DNA of 64,000 bases from Agrococcus carbonis (GCF_900104705.1 NZ_LT629734.1:744001-808000), one strand, 5' to 3'. Shown: positions 32,647 through 41,890, counted from the first letter of the stretch. Notes: a model not told the origin generated them from the sequence alone. Translations and numbers: made by a program.

Positions 32647-33672
32647 GTGAGCTGGAGGATGCCGGCAGAGGGCGACGAGCACGAGCGGCTGTGGATGGCG
32701 TTCCCGCACGGCGAGAACGCCGGCGGCGACGCCGGCGAGGTCGCCGCTGCGCACGAGGCATGGGCTGCGGTCGCCAACGCCGCGAGCGAGTTCGAGCCGG
32801 TCACGATGGTCGTCGACCCCGCCGAGCGCGACGCCGCGCGGCGGCTGCTCTCGAGCGCCGTCGACGTGGTCGAGGCGCCCCTCGACGACGCGTGGATGCG
32901 CGACATCGGTCCGTCGTTCGTCCTCGACGAGCACGGCCGACTCGGCGCCGTCGACTGGATCTTCAACGGCTGGGGCGCCCAGGACTGGGCGAGCTGGGAG
33001 CACGACGCGAAGATCGGCGCCCTCGTCGCCGAGCTCGCCGGCGCCGAGCTGATCCCGTCGCCGCTCGTGAACGAGGGCGGCGCGATCCACGTCGACGGCG
33101 AGGGCACGGTGCTGCTCACCGAGACGGTGCAGCGCGACCCGCACCGCAACCCCGGCATCGGCCGGGAGGCCGTCGAGGCCGAGCTCGAGCGCACGATCGG
33201 TGCGACGCATCCGATCTGGCTGCCGCGCGGGCTCACGCGCGACTACGAGCGCTACGGCACCCGCGGCCACGTCGACATCGTCGCGACGCTCGTCGGTGAG
33301 GGCCGCGTGCTCGTGCACGCGCAGGGCGACCCCGCGCATCCGGACCACGCCGTCTCGCGCGAGGCGATGCGCGTGCTCGGCGAGGCGACGGATGCCGCCG
33401 GCCGCCGCCTCGAGGTGCTGCCGCTGCCCGCACCTGCGACGCTCCGCGACGACGAGGGCTGGGTCGACTGGTCGTACGTCAACCACGTGCTCGTGAACGG
33501 CGGCATCATCGCGTGCGGCTTCGACGAGCCCGCCGCCGACGCGGCCGCGCGCGAGGCGCTCGAGGCCGCCTACCCCGGCCGCCGCGCCGTGACCGTCGAC
33601 GCGCGCGAGCTCTACGCTCGCGGCGGCGGGATCCACTGCATCACGCAGCAGCAGCCGAAGGCCCGCGCGTGA
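32647..33672 (+). CDS. aguA: Agmatine deiminase
   Basis: 341 residues, porphyromonas-type peptidylarginine deiminase fold. RMPAEGDEHERLWMAFPHG, DDAWMRDIGPSFV, NGWGAQDWASWEHD, NEGGAIHVDGEGT and GHVDIVATL carry the substrate residues, and the nucleophile Cys is in GGGIHCITQQQP. It converts agmatine to N-carbamoylputrescine and ammonia. GTG 32647 has GGAG at the right spacing; the family start (W-MPAE) fits. It is divergent from its probable TetR repressor and overlaps the amidase gene by 4 bp (GTGA). Confidence 0.93.
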   Translation: MSWRMPAEGDEHERLWMAFPHGENAGGDAGEVAAAHEAWAAVANAASEFEPVTMVVDPAERDAARRLLSSAVDVVEAPLDDAWMRDIGPSFVLDEHGRLGAVDWIFNGWGAQDWASWEHDAKIGALVAELAGAELIPSPLVNEGGAIHVDGEGTVLLTETVQRDPHRNPGIGREAVEAELERTIGATHPIWLPRGLTRDYERYGTRGHVDIVATLVGEGRVLVHAQGDPAHPDHAVSREAMRVLGEATDAAGRRLEVLPLPAPATLRDDEGWVDWSYVNHVLVNGGIIACGFDEPAADAAAREALEAAYPGRRAVTVDARELYARGGGIHCITQQQPKARA

Positions 33673-35588
33673 GCGACGACCGCGTCTTCGAGGCGAGCGC
33701 CGCCGCGCTGCGCGCCGCGCTCGACGCGGGCGAGACGACCGCGGTCGAGCTCGCCGCCCGCACGCTCGCGCGAGTCGGTCGCTACGACGTCGCGGGCCCG
33801 AGGCTCAACGCGGTGCCCGTGCTCTCCCCCGCCGTCTTCGACGACGCGGCGGCCGCCGACGCGCGCATCCGCGCCGGCCGGCCCGCGAGCCCGCTCGACG
33901 GCATCCCGTACACCGCGAAGGAGAGCTACTCGGTGCGCGGCATGACGGTCGCGGCCGGCAGCCCGGCGTTCGAGCACCTCGTCGCGGGCGAGGACGCATT
34001 CGCGATCGAGCGGATGCGCGAGGCGGGCGCCGTGCTCATCGGGCTCACGACCATGCCGCCGATGGCCAACGGCGGCATGCAGCGGGGCGTCCGCGGGCGC
34101 GCCGAGAGCCCGTACAACGGGGCATTCCTCACGAGCGCGTTCGGCTCCGGCTCGTCGAACGGCTCGGGCTCGGCGACCGGCGCCTCGATCGGCGTGATCG
34201 GGCTCGGCGAGGAGACCTGGTCGTCGGGGCGGGCGCCGGCGAGCTGCAACGCGCTCGTCGCCTACACCCCCTCCCGCGGCGTCATCTCGATGCGCGGCAG
34301 CTGGCCGCTCGTGCCGACGATGGACGTCGTCGTGCCGCACGCGCGCTCGATGGCCGACCTGCTCGCTGCGCTCGACGCGCTCGTCGCGCCGGACGCCCGC
34401 ACCGACGGCGACTTCTGGCGCGAGCAGCCCTGGCTGCCGATCCCGCCGGTCGACGACGTGCGACCGACGAGCTACGCCGCGCTCGAACCCGCGCCGCTCG
34501 CGGGACTCACGCTCGCCGTGCCGCGCATGTACATCGGCGCCGACCCCGGCATCCGCACCCCGATCGCGACTCGTGAGAGCGTGCTCGCTCTGTGGCGGCA
34601 GATGGCCGACGACCTGCGCGCGGCGGGCGCCACCGTGATCGAGACCGACCTGCCGCCCGTGTCGCACTACGAGGGCGACCGCGACGGCGCGCCCGAGATC
34701 GTCAGCCGGGGCATCGTGCCGCCGAGGTTCCTGCGCAGCGAGCTCGTCGAGCTGACGGTGTGGGGCTGGGACGGCTTCCTGCGCCGCAACGGCGACGCCG
34801 CGCTCGCGCGGCTCGCCGACGTCGACGGCGAGCGCATCTTCCCGCACCCGCCGGGGGCCCTCACCGACCGCTACGACGCGCGGCCGCCGGCGCTCGAGCT
34901 CGCCGCCGAGGTCGACCTCGCCGCGCTGCCGGACGAGCCCGTGCTGCCGCTCGAGGAGATCCCGGCGATGGCCGAGGGGCTCGCGGGGCTCGAGCGCACG
35001 CGGGAGCTCGACTGGGATCAGTGGCTCGACGCGCACGGCATCGACGCGGTCGTCATGCCGACGCTCGCCGACGTAGGCCCGGCCGACGCCGACGTCGAGC
35101 CGGCGGCAGCCGCGCTCGCGTGGCGCAACGGCACGTGGGTCGCGAACGGCAACCTCGTCTGGCGGCACTTCGGCATCCCCACCGTGACCGTGCCGATGGG
35201 CACGATGGCCGACATCGGCATGCCGGTCGGCCTCACGATCGCCGGGCGACCCTACGAGGACGAGCGGATGCTGCGGCTCGGGCTCGCGATCGAGGCGCTG
35301 CGGCCGCGGCGCACCGAGCCGCCGCGCACGCCCGCGCTCCCCGCGACCGCGTGGACGCCGCTCGCCGGCGCGCCCGAGGCGCGCGTGTCGCTCGCCGCCG
35401 AGCGGGTCGGCGACGAGGTCGTCGTGCGCGGGCGGGCGACGGGCGACGCGATCGCGGTGTGGATCGACGGCGAGCAGGTCGACGTCGAGGTCGAGGCGGA
35501 TGCGTTCACCGCGCGCGGGCGGGGCACGCTCGCGGTCGCGCTCGTGCGCGCCGCTCGCGGCGACGCGGGGGCGTTCGCGCTCGCCTGA
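33669..35588 (+). CDS. Amidase-signature family hydrolase, coupled to agmatine deiminase
   Basis: 639 residues from a GTG overlapping the aguA stop. The amidase-signature triad is visible: Lys84 (YTAKESY), the cis-Ser in the glycine/serine stretch GSGSSNGSGSATG, and the nucleophile Ser in EETWSSGRAPAS. PLDGIPYTAKE and IAGRPYEDERMLRLG are family motifs. The last ~70 residues form an extra beta-rich tail. N-carbamoylputrescine is normally hydrolysed by AguB, a nitrilase-type enzyme absent here. This amidase may take that role, or it may act on another amide (inference). Confidence 0.87.
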   Translation: MSDDRVFEASAAALRAALDAGETTAVELAARTLARVGRYDVAGPRLNAVPVLSPAVFDDAAAADARIRAGRPASPLDGIPYTAKESYSVRGMTVAAGSPAFEHLVAGEDAFAIERMREAGAVLIGLTTMPPMANGGMQRGVRGRAESPYNGAFLTSAFGSGSSNGSGSATGASIGVIGLGEETWSSGRAPASCNALVAYTPSRGVISMRGSWPLVPTMDVVVPHARSMADLLAALDALVAPDARTDGDFWREQPWLPIPPVDDVRPTSYAALEPAPLAGLTLAVPRMYIGADPGIRTPIATRESVLALWRQMADDLRAAGATVIETDLPPVSHYEGDRDGAPEIVSRGIVPPRFLRSELVELTVWGWDGFLRRNGDAALARLADVDGERIFPHPPGALTDRYDARPPALELAAEVDLAALPDEPVLPLEEIPAMAEGLAGLERTRELDWDQWLDAHGIDAVVMPTLADVGPADADVEPAAAALAWRNGTWVANGNLVWRHFGIPTVTVPMGTMADIGMPVGLTIAGRPYEDERMLRLGLAIEALRPRRTEPPRTPALPATAWTPLAGAPEARVSLAAERVGDEVVVRGRATGDAIAVWIDGEQVDVEVEADAFTARGRGTLAVALVRAARGDAGAFALA

Positions 35589-35621
35589 GCGCTCGCCCGG
35601 CGCATCGGCCAGCTGCAGGGA

Positions 35622-36329
35622 TCAGCTGTGGGCGGCCGCGTCGATCGCGGCGGCGAGCTCGGCCGGCTTCGACCACATCGGCCAGTGGCCCGTGGGCAGG
35701 TCGACCATGGTGAGCGCGCGGTGCTCGAGCACGCCGGCGAGGAACGCCGCGCCCTGCTCGGCGTAGGCGCGGTACTCGTCCGCCGAGTAGGCGGTGCAGA
35801 GGATGGTCGCCGGCACGTCGCGCCGGCGATCGTCGGTGAGCGCCACGGCGTCCCGGACGGTGGCGCCCGGCTGCGGCACCGCGCGGCGACGGAACTCGGC
35901 GAGCTGCGCATCGGTGAGGTCGCGCATCGAGCCGGCCTCGAGCTCGTCGTCCCAGTTGGCCTCGAGCGGCAGCGCGTCGCCCTGGAAGGACGCGTCCATC
36001 GCGAAGCCGTCGACGACGGGCGCGGTGTCGACCCACACCGTGCGCGCGACGCGGTCGACGTGGCGATCGAGGGCGGCGGTCGCCGGGATCGCTCCGCCGG
36101 AGTGCGCGACGAGCACGACCTGCCCCTCGCCGCCCATCGCGGCCTCGACGGCGCCGACCTGCTGCTCGAGCGTCACCGCCGCGGGGTCGTCGCCGGGCTC
36201 GAGTCCCGGCAGGGTGAGCGCCTCGACGTCGTGGCCGACCTCGCGCAGCCGCGCGGCCACATCGTCCCAGGCCCACGCGCCGAGCCAGAAGCCGGGGACG
36301 AGGATGATGCGTGCGGTGTCGGTCGTCAT
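35622..36329 (-). CDS. Alpha/beta hydrolase
   Basis: 235 residues of the small esterase type. ILVPGFWLGAWAWDD, the nucleophile elbow VAHSGGAIP and the His in PTGHWPMWS are visible, as in salicylate-esterase-like and polyketide-cleaving hydrolases. ATG 36329 is preceded at seven bases by TAGCGT, whose TAG is also the stop codon of the upstream hydrolase gene. An earlier in-frame start would overlap that gene. Substrate unknown. It is convergent with the amidase gene. Confidence 0.85.
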   Translation of the reverse strand: MTTDTARIILVPGFWLGAWAWDDVAARLREVGHDVEALTLPGLEPGDDPAAVTLEQQVGAVEAAMGGEGQVVLVAHSGGAIPATAALDRHVDRVARTVWVDTAPVVDGFAMDASFQGDALPLEANWDDELEAGSMRDLTDAQLAEFRRRAVPQPGATVRDAVALTDDRRRDVPATILCTAYSADEYRAYAEQGAAFLAGVLEHRALTMVDLPTGHWPMWSKPAELAAAIDAAAHS

Positions 36330-36339
36330 GCGGGCGACG

Positions 36340-37257
36340 CTAGCGGCGGCCGCCGACATCCGCCATCACCGACCCGACCTCGTCGAGCAGGTCGCCGAGG
36401 CCCGGCTCCTCGACCGGGAAGTGCCCGCAGCCGCGCAGCGGCACGAGCCGGCTCGGCGCGCGCAGGCGGCGCAGCACTCGCGCGCTGAGCTCCATGGGCG
36501 TCCAGCTGTCGTGGTCGGGGTGCACGAGCGAGACGGGCACCGTCGCGGTGCGCGGCCCGGTGTGGCGGTAGGCGAGGTAGGAGGCGAGGAACCCCAGCGG
36601 CACCCGCGCACCGCCGCCGCGCGGGTCGGCCGCGCACTGGCGCGAGAGCGCGGCGCTGCGGCTCATCCGCCGCAGGTCGGCGACCGCCGACATCGGGATG
36701 CGCAGCCGCGCGAGCCGCCCCCGGACGGCCGGCAGCAGCAGCGGCGCGAGCGCGGCGAGCGGGCCGAAGCGGGTCATCCGCGCCCGAGCGCGGGCATCCC
36801 GCGGATCGAGCAGGCACGTCGCGAGCACCGCGTCGACACCTGAGGTGCGGCCCGCGACCTCGAGCACGAGCATGCCGCCGATGCTCGCGCCGAGCAGCAC
36901 GAGCGGCCGGGGATCCCGCTCGCGCTCGGCGGCGACGAGGTCGACGAGCAGCGCGACCCAGTCGTCGTACCGCACGCCCGCGGGGTCGTGGGTGCGCGTG
37001 CCGCCGTAGAGCGGCAGGTCGACCGCCAGCACCTCGAGGCCGCGGCCGTGCAGCAGCGAGGCGATCGGCCAGAGCGCGCCGCTGTGCGCTCCGGCGCCGT
37101 GCACGACGAGCAGCCGCGCGGGCGAGGCGGGCGCGAGCGCCTCGGCGATGCACACGTCGTGCCGGCGCCACGCCCAGCGACGCTCGGTCGGCTCGTGGCG
37201 CGCCGCGGCGCGACGACCGGCGGGCAGGTGCTGGGCGTAGTCGGATGCGGCGCTCAC
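36340..37257 (-). CDS. Alpha/beta hydrolase
   Basis: 305 residues. LLVVHGAGAHSGALWPIAS, AVDLPLYGGTRTHD, the nucleophile elbow LLGASIGGM, the acid in HPDHDSWTP and the His in RGCGHFPVEEPG make a complete catalytic set (lysophospholipase-like). Start at GTG 37257, six bases after TACGGT (37269-37264), so probably leaderless. It lies 40 bp downstream of the DHA2 exporter gene and 10 bp ahead of another hydrolase. Lipid or ester hydrolysis is likely; the substrate is unknown. Confidence 0.85.
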   Translation of the reverse strand: MSAASDYAQHLPAGRRAAARHEPTERRWAWRRHDVCIAEALAPASPARLLVVHGAGAHSGALWPIASLLHGRGLEVLAVDLPLYGGTRTHDPAGVRYDDWVALLVDLVAAERERDPRPLVLLGASIGGMLVLEVAGRTSGVDAVLATCLLDPRDARARARMTRFGPLAALAPLLLPAVRGRLARLRIPMSAVADLRRMSRSAALSRQCAADPRGGGARVPLGFLASYLAYRHTGPRTATVPVSLVHPDHDSWTPMELSARVLRRLRAPSRLVPLRGCGHFPVEEPGLGDLLDEVGSVMADVGGRR

Positions 37258-37297
37258 GAGCCGACCGTAGCGACCCCAGGTGTCGGCAGGCCGGGCG

Positions 37298-38821
37298 TCA
37301 GTCGCCCGTGCCGCGCAGCGTGCGCCACGCGGTGACCATCGCGAGCAGCATGAGGAGCGCGCCCGCGATGCTCGTGGCGATCACGCCGTGGTCGAACGCG
37401 GTGCGCGCCGCCTCGACGAGCCGCTCGCCCGCGGCGCCCGCGCCCTCACCGACCGCGACCGCGCCGCCCAGGGTCTCGCGTGCCGCATCCGCCATCGCCG
37501 CGTCGGTGCCCGCGGGCACCACGAGTGTCGCGCGGTAGACGGCGGTGAGCATGCCGCCGAGGAGCGTCGTGCCGAGCACCGCGCCGAACTCGTACGCGGT
37601 CTCCGACAGGGCGGATGCGGCGCCGGCCTTTGCCGGGGGCACGGCGGTGAGCACGAGGTCGTTCGAGATCGCCTCGGCCGCGCCGATGCCGAGGCCCAGC
37701 AGCGCGAACGCGGTCGCGATGCCCGCGACAGAGACGTCCTCGCCGAGCGCCGCGAGCATCCCGTACGCGGCGAGCGAGGCGCCGAGGCCCACGACGACCG
37801 CGATGCCCGGGTCGACGCGGCGCACGACGCGCACGACGAGCAGGCCCGAGGCGATCATGACGAGCACGCCCGGCACGAGCACGAGCGCGGCGTCGAGCAC
37901 CTCCATGCCCTCGACGAGCTGCAGGTGCTGCGTGACGAAGAACAGGAACCCCGTGAGCGCGATGACGCTCAGCAGGTTCACGAGCAGCGCTCCGCCGAAC
38001 TGCGGCACCCGGAACAGGCCGACGTCGAGCATCGGCGCCGCGACCCGGCGCATCCGCCGCACGAAGAGCCACCCGGCCACGGCGGCGACCGCGACGAGCG
38101 CGACGCCGAGCGGGTCGAGGCCGTGCGAGGCGAGCTCCTTGACGCCCGCGGCGAGGCCGCCCAGCGCGAGCATCGAGAGCAGGATGCCCACGGGGTCGAT
38201 CGGACCGGGGGCCGGATCGCGGGACTCGTCGACGAGCAGCGGCCCGAGGACGAGCAGCGGCACGAGCACCGGCACGGCGATCAGGAAGATCGAGCCCCAG
38301 TGGAAGTGCGCGAGCAGCACGCCGCCGACGATCGGCCCGGCGGCCGAGCCGACCGAGAACGCGGTCGCCCAGATCGCGACCGCGAGCCGCCGCTGGCGGC
38401 GGTCGAGGAAGATCGTGCGCAGCAGCGCGAGGGTCGCGGGCATGAGGGTCGCGCCGAAGAGGCCGATGGCGGCGCGCGCCGCGATGAGCAGCTCAGCGGT
38501 GGGTGCGAAGGCCGCGAGCGCGGATGCCGCGGCGAAGCCGGTCGCGCCGATGAGCAGCAGGCGCCGACGGCCGACGCGGTCGCCGAGGTTGCCCATCGCG
38601 ACGAGCAGGGTCGCGAGCACGAGCGAGTACGCGTCGACGATCCAGAGCTGCTGGCTCGCGGTCGGCTGCAGCGAGCGCGCGATCTCGGGCAGCGCGAAGT
38701 TGAGCGCGGTGATGTCGATCGAGACGAGGAGCACCGGGAGCATCAGCACCGCGAGCGCGCCCCACGCGCGCGCTCCTGCCCTCTGGGGTGCGGCCGCGTC
38801 GATCCGGGTGTCGTGCGTCAT
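37298..38821 (-). CDS. MFS drug exporter, DHA2 (EmrB/QacA) family
   Basis: 507 residues, 14 membrane helices. VLLVSIDITALNFALPEIARSL (motif D1), GNLGDRVGRRRLLLIG (motif A) and AFSVGSAAGPIVGGVLL (motif C) place it with QacA/SmvA-like proton-coupled exporters. GAGAGGA precedes ATG 38821. A divergent TetR gene shares the operator ACCGTC-TG-GACGGT, the usual arrangement for an inducible efflux pump. Substrates are probably cationic or lipophilic toxicants (inference). Confidence 0.92.
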   Translation of the reverse strand: MTHDTRIDAAAPQRAGARAWGALAVLMLPVLLVSIDITALNFALPEIARSLQPTASQQLWIVDAYSLVLATLLVAMGNLGDRVGRRRLLLIGATGFAAASALAAFAPTAELLIAARAAIGLFGATLMPATLALLRTIFLDRRQRRLAVAIWATAFSVGSAAGPIVGGVLLAHFHWGSIFLIAVPVLVPLLVLGPLLVDESRDPAPGPIDPVGILLSMLALGGLAAGVKELASHGLDPLGVALVAVAAVAGWLFVRRMRRVAAPMLDVGLFRVPQFGGALLVNLLSVIALTGFLFFVTQHLQLVEGMEVLDAALVLVPGVLVMIASGLLVVRVVRRVDPGIAVVVGLGASLAAYGMLAALGEDVSVAGIATAFALLGLGIGAAEAISNDLVLTAVPPAKAGAASALSETAYEFGAVLGTTLLGGMLTAVYRATLVVPAGTDAAMADAARETLGGAVAVGEGAGAAGERLVEAARTAFDHGVIATSIAGALLMLLAMVTAWRTLRGTGD

Positions 38822-38844
38822 CTCGGTGTCCTCTCCGAGCGATT

Positions 38845-38881
38845 ACTGTACCGTCTGGACGGTTTGCTAGCAATGTACGAT
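38845..38881. promoter_or_regulatory. Divergent promoter/operator region of DHA2 exporter and TetR
   Basis: Minus strand: TTGCTA, a 17-bp spacer, then TACAGT (38850-38845). Plus strand: TACGAT (38876-38881), six bases before ATG 38888. The palindrome ACCGTC-TG-GACGGT (38850-38863) lies within the exporter promoter spacer. Confidence 0.7.
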
Positions 38882-38887
38882 CGGAGC

Positions 38888-39421
38888 ATGGGCAAGGCAG
38901 CCAGCACTCGAGAGCGCATCCTCGACGCGTTCGAGTCGATCGTGCTCGAGCTCGGCGAGCGCGCGGCGACGCTCGCGGCGACCGCCGAGGCGGCGGGCGT
39001 CTCGAAGGGCGGGCTGCTCTACCACTTCGGCTCGAAGGCGGCTCTCGTCGACGGGCTCGCCGAGCGGCTCGAGCGCTTCGGGCAGGAGGAGGAGGAGCGC
39101 CTCTCCCCCATGCCGGATGCCGTCGCGGTCTTCCTGCGCGAGTCCGTCGCCGCCGAGCACCCGATCGACCGCACGATCGTCGCGCTGCTGCGGCTCGGCC
39201 AGATCGAGGAGCACGAGGCGGCGCGCGACGCGCTGCTGCGGCTCGACGAGCACTACCTCGCGGCGCTCGAGGCGAGCCTCGGGGATCGCGACCTCGCGCT
39301 GCTCGTCGTGCGGCTGAGCGACGGCATCTACCTGCGCTCGGCGCTCGGCGGCACCGGCTCGCTGCAGAGCGACTCGGTCGAGCGGGTCATCGAGCGGCTC
39401 GGCGAGCTGCTGCGGCCGTAG
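38888..39421 (+). CDS. TetR family regulator of the DHA2 exporter
   Basis: 177 residues. The DNA-binding part is [49 protein letters not shown], a standard TetR helix-turn-helix (SKGGLLYHFGSKAALV). The C-terminal domain is a short helical effector pocket. ATG 38888 follows TACGAT by six bases and is leaderless; ATG 38873 upstream overlaps the -10 and is excluded. Repression of the exporter through 38850-38863 is inferred. A 0.7-kb repeat array follows its stop. Confidence 0.92.
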   Translation: MGKAASTRERILDAFESIVLELGERAATLAATAEAAGVSKGGLLYHFGSKAALVDGLAERLERFGQEEEERLSPMPDAVAVFLRESVAAEHPIDRTIVALLRLGQIEEHEAARDALLRLDEHYLAALEASLGDRDLALLVVRLSDGIYLRSALGGTGSLQSDSVERVIERLGELLRP

Positions 39422-39433
39422 CGGCACGCGCCC

Positions 39434-40147
39434 CGCTGGTCGAGTAGCCGGCGCAGCCGGCGTACCGAGACCAAGAGCCGCTCGCCGGGGCGGTCTCGTG
39501 ACGCGAGCGCCTGCGGCGCGCGCTCCTCGACCGGCGAGGGGACGGCAACCCGCTTGTCGAGTAGCCGGCGCAGCCGGCGCGACCCGCTGGTCGAGTAGCC
39601 GGCGCAGCCGGCGTATCGAGACCAAGAACCGCTCGCCGCGAGGGTCTCGTGACGCGAGCGCCTGCGGCGCGCGCTCCTCGACCGACGAGGGAACGGCAAC
39701 CCGCTGGTCGAGTAGCCGCCGCAGCCGGCGCGACCCGCTGGTCGAGCAGCGGGCGCAGCCCGCGTATCGAGACCAAGAGCCGCTCGCCGGGGCGGTCTCG
39801 TGACGCGAGCGCCTGCCGCGCGCGCTCCTCGACCGACGAGGGGACGGCAACCCGCTGGTCGAGCAGCCGGCGCAGCCCGCGTATCGAGACCGAGAGCCGC
39901 TCGCCGGGGCGGTCTCGTGACGCGAGCGCCTTCGGCGCGCGCTCCTCGACCGACGAGGGGACGGCAATCCGCTGGTCGAGTAGCCGGCGCAGCCGGCGTA
40001 TCGAGACCGAGAACCGCTCGCCGCGAGGGTCTCGTGACGCGAGCGCCTGCGGCGCGCGCTCCTCGACCGACGAGGGGACGCCGTGCGGCGCGCGCTCCTC
40101 GACCGTCGAGGGGACGCCGTGCGGCGCGCGCTCCTCGACCGGCGGGG
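39434..40147. repeat. Array of REP-like repeats between tetR and serA
   Basis: Five copies of a module beginning CGCTGGTCGAG start at 39434, 39585, 39736, 39853 and 39970. The last three are spaced 117 bp; the first two 151 bp because each carries an extra 34-bp partial copy. Each has a GTCGAG...TATCGAGACC half with a GCCGGC-GCA-GCCGGC palindrome, then a GTCTCGTGACGCGAGCGCC...CTCCTCGACCG half. Two 36-bp partial copies follow at 40081 and 40117. The array fills the gap between convergent genes; I see no gene in it. Confidence 0.93.
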
Positions 40148-40148
40148 C

Positions 40149-41741
40149 CTACAGCTCGCGGATCTCGATCTGCCGGATCGCCGTCGCCTCGATCGCGGTG
40201 CCGAGCTGCTCGATGAGCTCCTCGGGCGCGGCCTGGTCGATCGTGACGATCGAGAGCGCCTCGCCGCCGGCCTCCGTGCGCGCGATCTGCATGCCGGCGA
40301 TGTTGATGCCGGCGTCGCCGAACGCGGCGCCGTACGCCGCGACGACGCCCGGCCGGTCGACGTACTGCATCACGACGAAGTGCTCGGCCATCGGCACCTC
40401 GACCGACTGGCCGTTGACGCCGACGATCTTCTCGATCTGCTTCGGGCCCGTCAGCGTGCCCTCGACGGTGACGCGGCGGCCGTCGCTGCATGCGACGACG
40501 ATCTCGATGACGTTGCGGTACTCGTCGCTGCGCTCGTCGGCCGAGAGGTCGCTCGTGACGCCGCGCGACTCGGCGAGCACCGGCGCGTTCACGAACGTCA
40601 CCTGCTCGCTCACGATCGACGAGAAGAAGCCCTTGAGCGCGGCGAGGCGCAGCACCTTGACGTCGTAGGCGGCGAGCTCGCCGTGCACCGCGACGTCGAC
40701 CGCCTCGACGGGGCCGGCCGCGAGGCCGGCGGCGAACTGGCCGAGGCGCTCCGCGAGCGGGATGCCGGGGCGCACGTACTCGTCGATGACGCCGCCCGCG
40801 ACGTTCACCGCATCCGGCACCAGGTCGCCCGCGAGGGCGAGGCGCACCGACTTGGCGACGGCGATGCCGGCCTTCTCCTGCGCCTCGTCGGTCGAGGCGC
40901 CGAGGTGCGGCGTGACCTGGATGTTGGGGGCCGAGGTGAGCGCGTCGTCGGTCGGCGGCTCGGTGACGAACACGTCGATGCCGGCGCCCGCGATCGTGCC
41001 CGCGCGCAGCGCCGCGGCGAGCGCGGCCTCGTCGATGATGCCCCCGCGCGAGGCGTTGACGATGCGCAGCGTCGGCTTCGCGAGCGCGAGCTGCTCCTCG
41101 CCGATGAGGCCGACGGTCTCGGGCGTGCGCGGGATGTGGATCGTGATGAAGTCGCTCTCGGCCATGAGCTCGTCGAGCGTGCGCAGCTCGACGCCGAGCT
41201 GGGCCGCGCGCGCAGGGCTCACGAACGGGTCGTACGCGATGAGCTTCGTGCCGAACGCCGCGAGCCGCTCGGCGACGAGCACGCCGATGCGGCCGAGGCC
41301 GACGATGCCGACGGTCTTCTCGTAGAGCTCGACGCCCGTGTACGCCGAGCGCTTCCACTCGCCCGCCTTGAGCGACGCATCCGCCGCCGGGATGTGGCGC
41401 GCGAGGCCCAGCAGGTGCGCGATCGCGAGCTCGGCCGCCGAGACGATGTTCGACGTCGGCGCGTTCACGACCATGACGCCCGCCTTGGTCGCCGCCGGGA
41501 TCTCGACGTTGTCGAGGCCGACGCCGGCGCGCGCGATGACGCGAAGGTTGGGGGCGTGCGCGATCGCCTCGGCGTCGACCTTCGTGGCGCTGCGCACGAG
41601 CACTGCGGATGCGTCGGCGAGCGCCGCGAAGAGCGCGGGCCGGTCGGTGCCGTCGACGTGGCGCACGTCGAAGTCGGGGCCGAGGGCATCGACGGTGGCG
41701 GCCGAGAGCTCCTCGGCGATCAGGACGACGGGCTTGGACAT
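40149..41741 (-). CDS. serA: D-3-phosphoglycerate dehydrogenase
   Basis: 530 residues, the long actinobacterial type with an intervening domain and a C-terminal ACT domain. NLRVIARAGVGLDNVEI, the NAD motif VGIVGLGRIG, VNASRGGIIDE, the catalytic Arg/Glu region GIDVFVTEPP and His in VTPHLGAST are all present. Residues ~450-530 (VVMQYVDRPGVVAAYGAAFGDAGINIAGMQI) form the ACT domain for serine feedback control. It starts serine synthesis from 3-phosphoglycerate. GGAG lies eight bases before ATG 41741. Confidence 0.97.
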   Translation of the reverse strand: MSKPVVLIAEELSAATVDALGPDFDVRHVDGTDRPALFAALADASAVLVRSATKVDAEAIAHAPNLRVIARAGVGLDNVEIPAATKAGVMVVNAPTSNIVSAAELAIAHLLGLARHIPAADASLKAGEWKRSAYTGVELYEKTVGIVGLGRIGVLVAERLAAFGTKLIAYDPFVSPARAAQLGVELRTLDELMAESDFITIHIPRTPETVGLIGEEQLALAKPTLRIVNASRGGIIDEAALAAALRAGTIAGAGIDVFVTEPPTDDALTSAPNIQVTPHLGASTDEAQEKAGIAVAKSVRLALAGDLVPDAVNVAGGVIDEYVRPGIPLAERLGQFAAGLAAGPVEAVDVAVHGELAAYDVKVLRLAALKGFFSSIVSEQVTFVNAPVLAESRGVTSDLSADERSDEYRNVIEIVVACSDGRRVTVEGTLTGPKQIEKIVGVNGQSVEVPMAEHFVVMQYVDRPGVVAAYGAAFGDAGINIAGMQIARTEAGGEALSIVTIDQAAPEELIEQLGTAIEATAIRQIEIREL

Positions 41742-41890
41742 GCGGGGCTCCTTGAGTGCTGCGGAATCGCAAGTGGGGTCGGGGAGCACGTCGTCGTGCC
41801 TCGGGGCCAGCCTACCGGCGGGCATGTGCGCGTGCCGCGCCCCGGCCGGCACGGACGGGCCCGCTCGGCGGATGCGGGAGAATGGAGGCG

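Noticed and set aside
37280..38887. Long plus-strand frame ahead of the TetR gene at 38888
   Set aside because: It is antisense to the DHA2 exporter and Glu/Arg-rich without domains. The regulator start is fixed by the leaderless promoter.
39434..40147. Repeat array as a CRISPR
   Set aside because: Units are 117-151 bp, mutually similar throughout, with no unique spacers and no cas genes.
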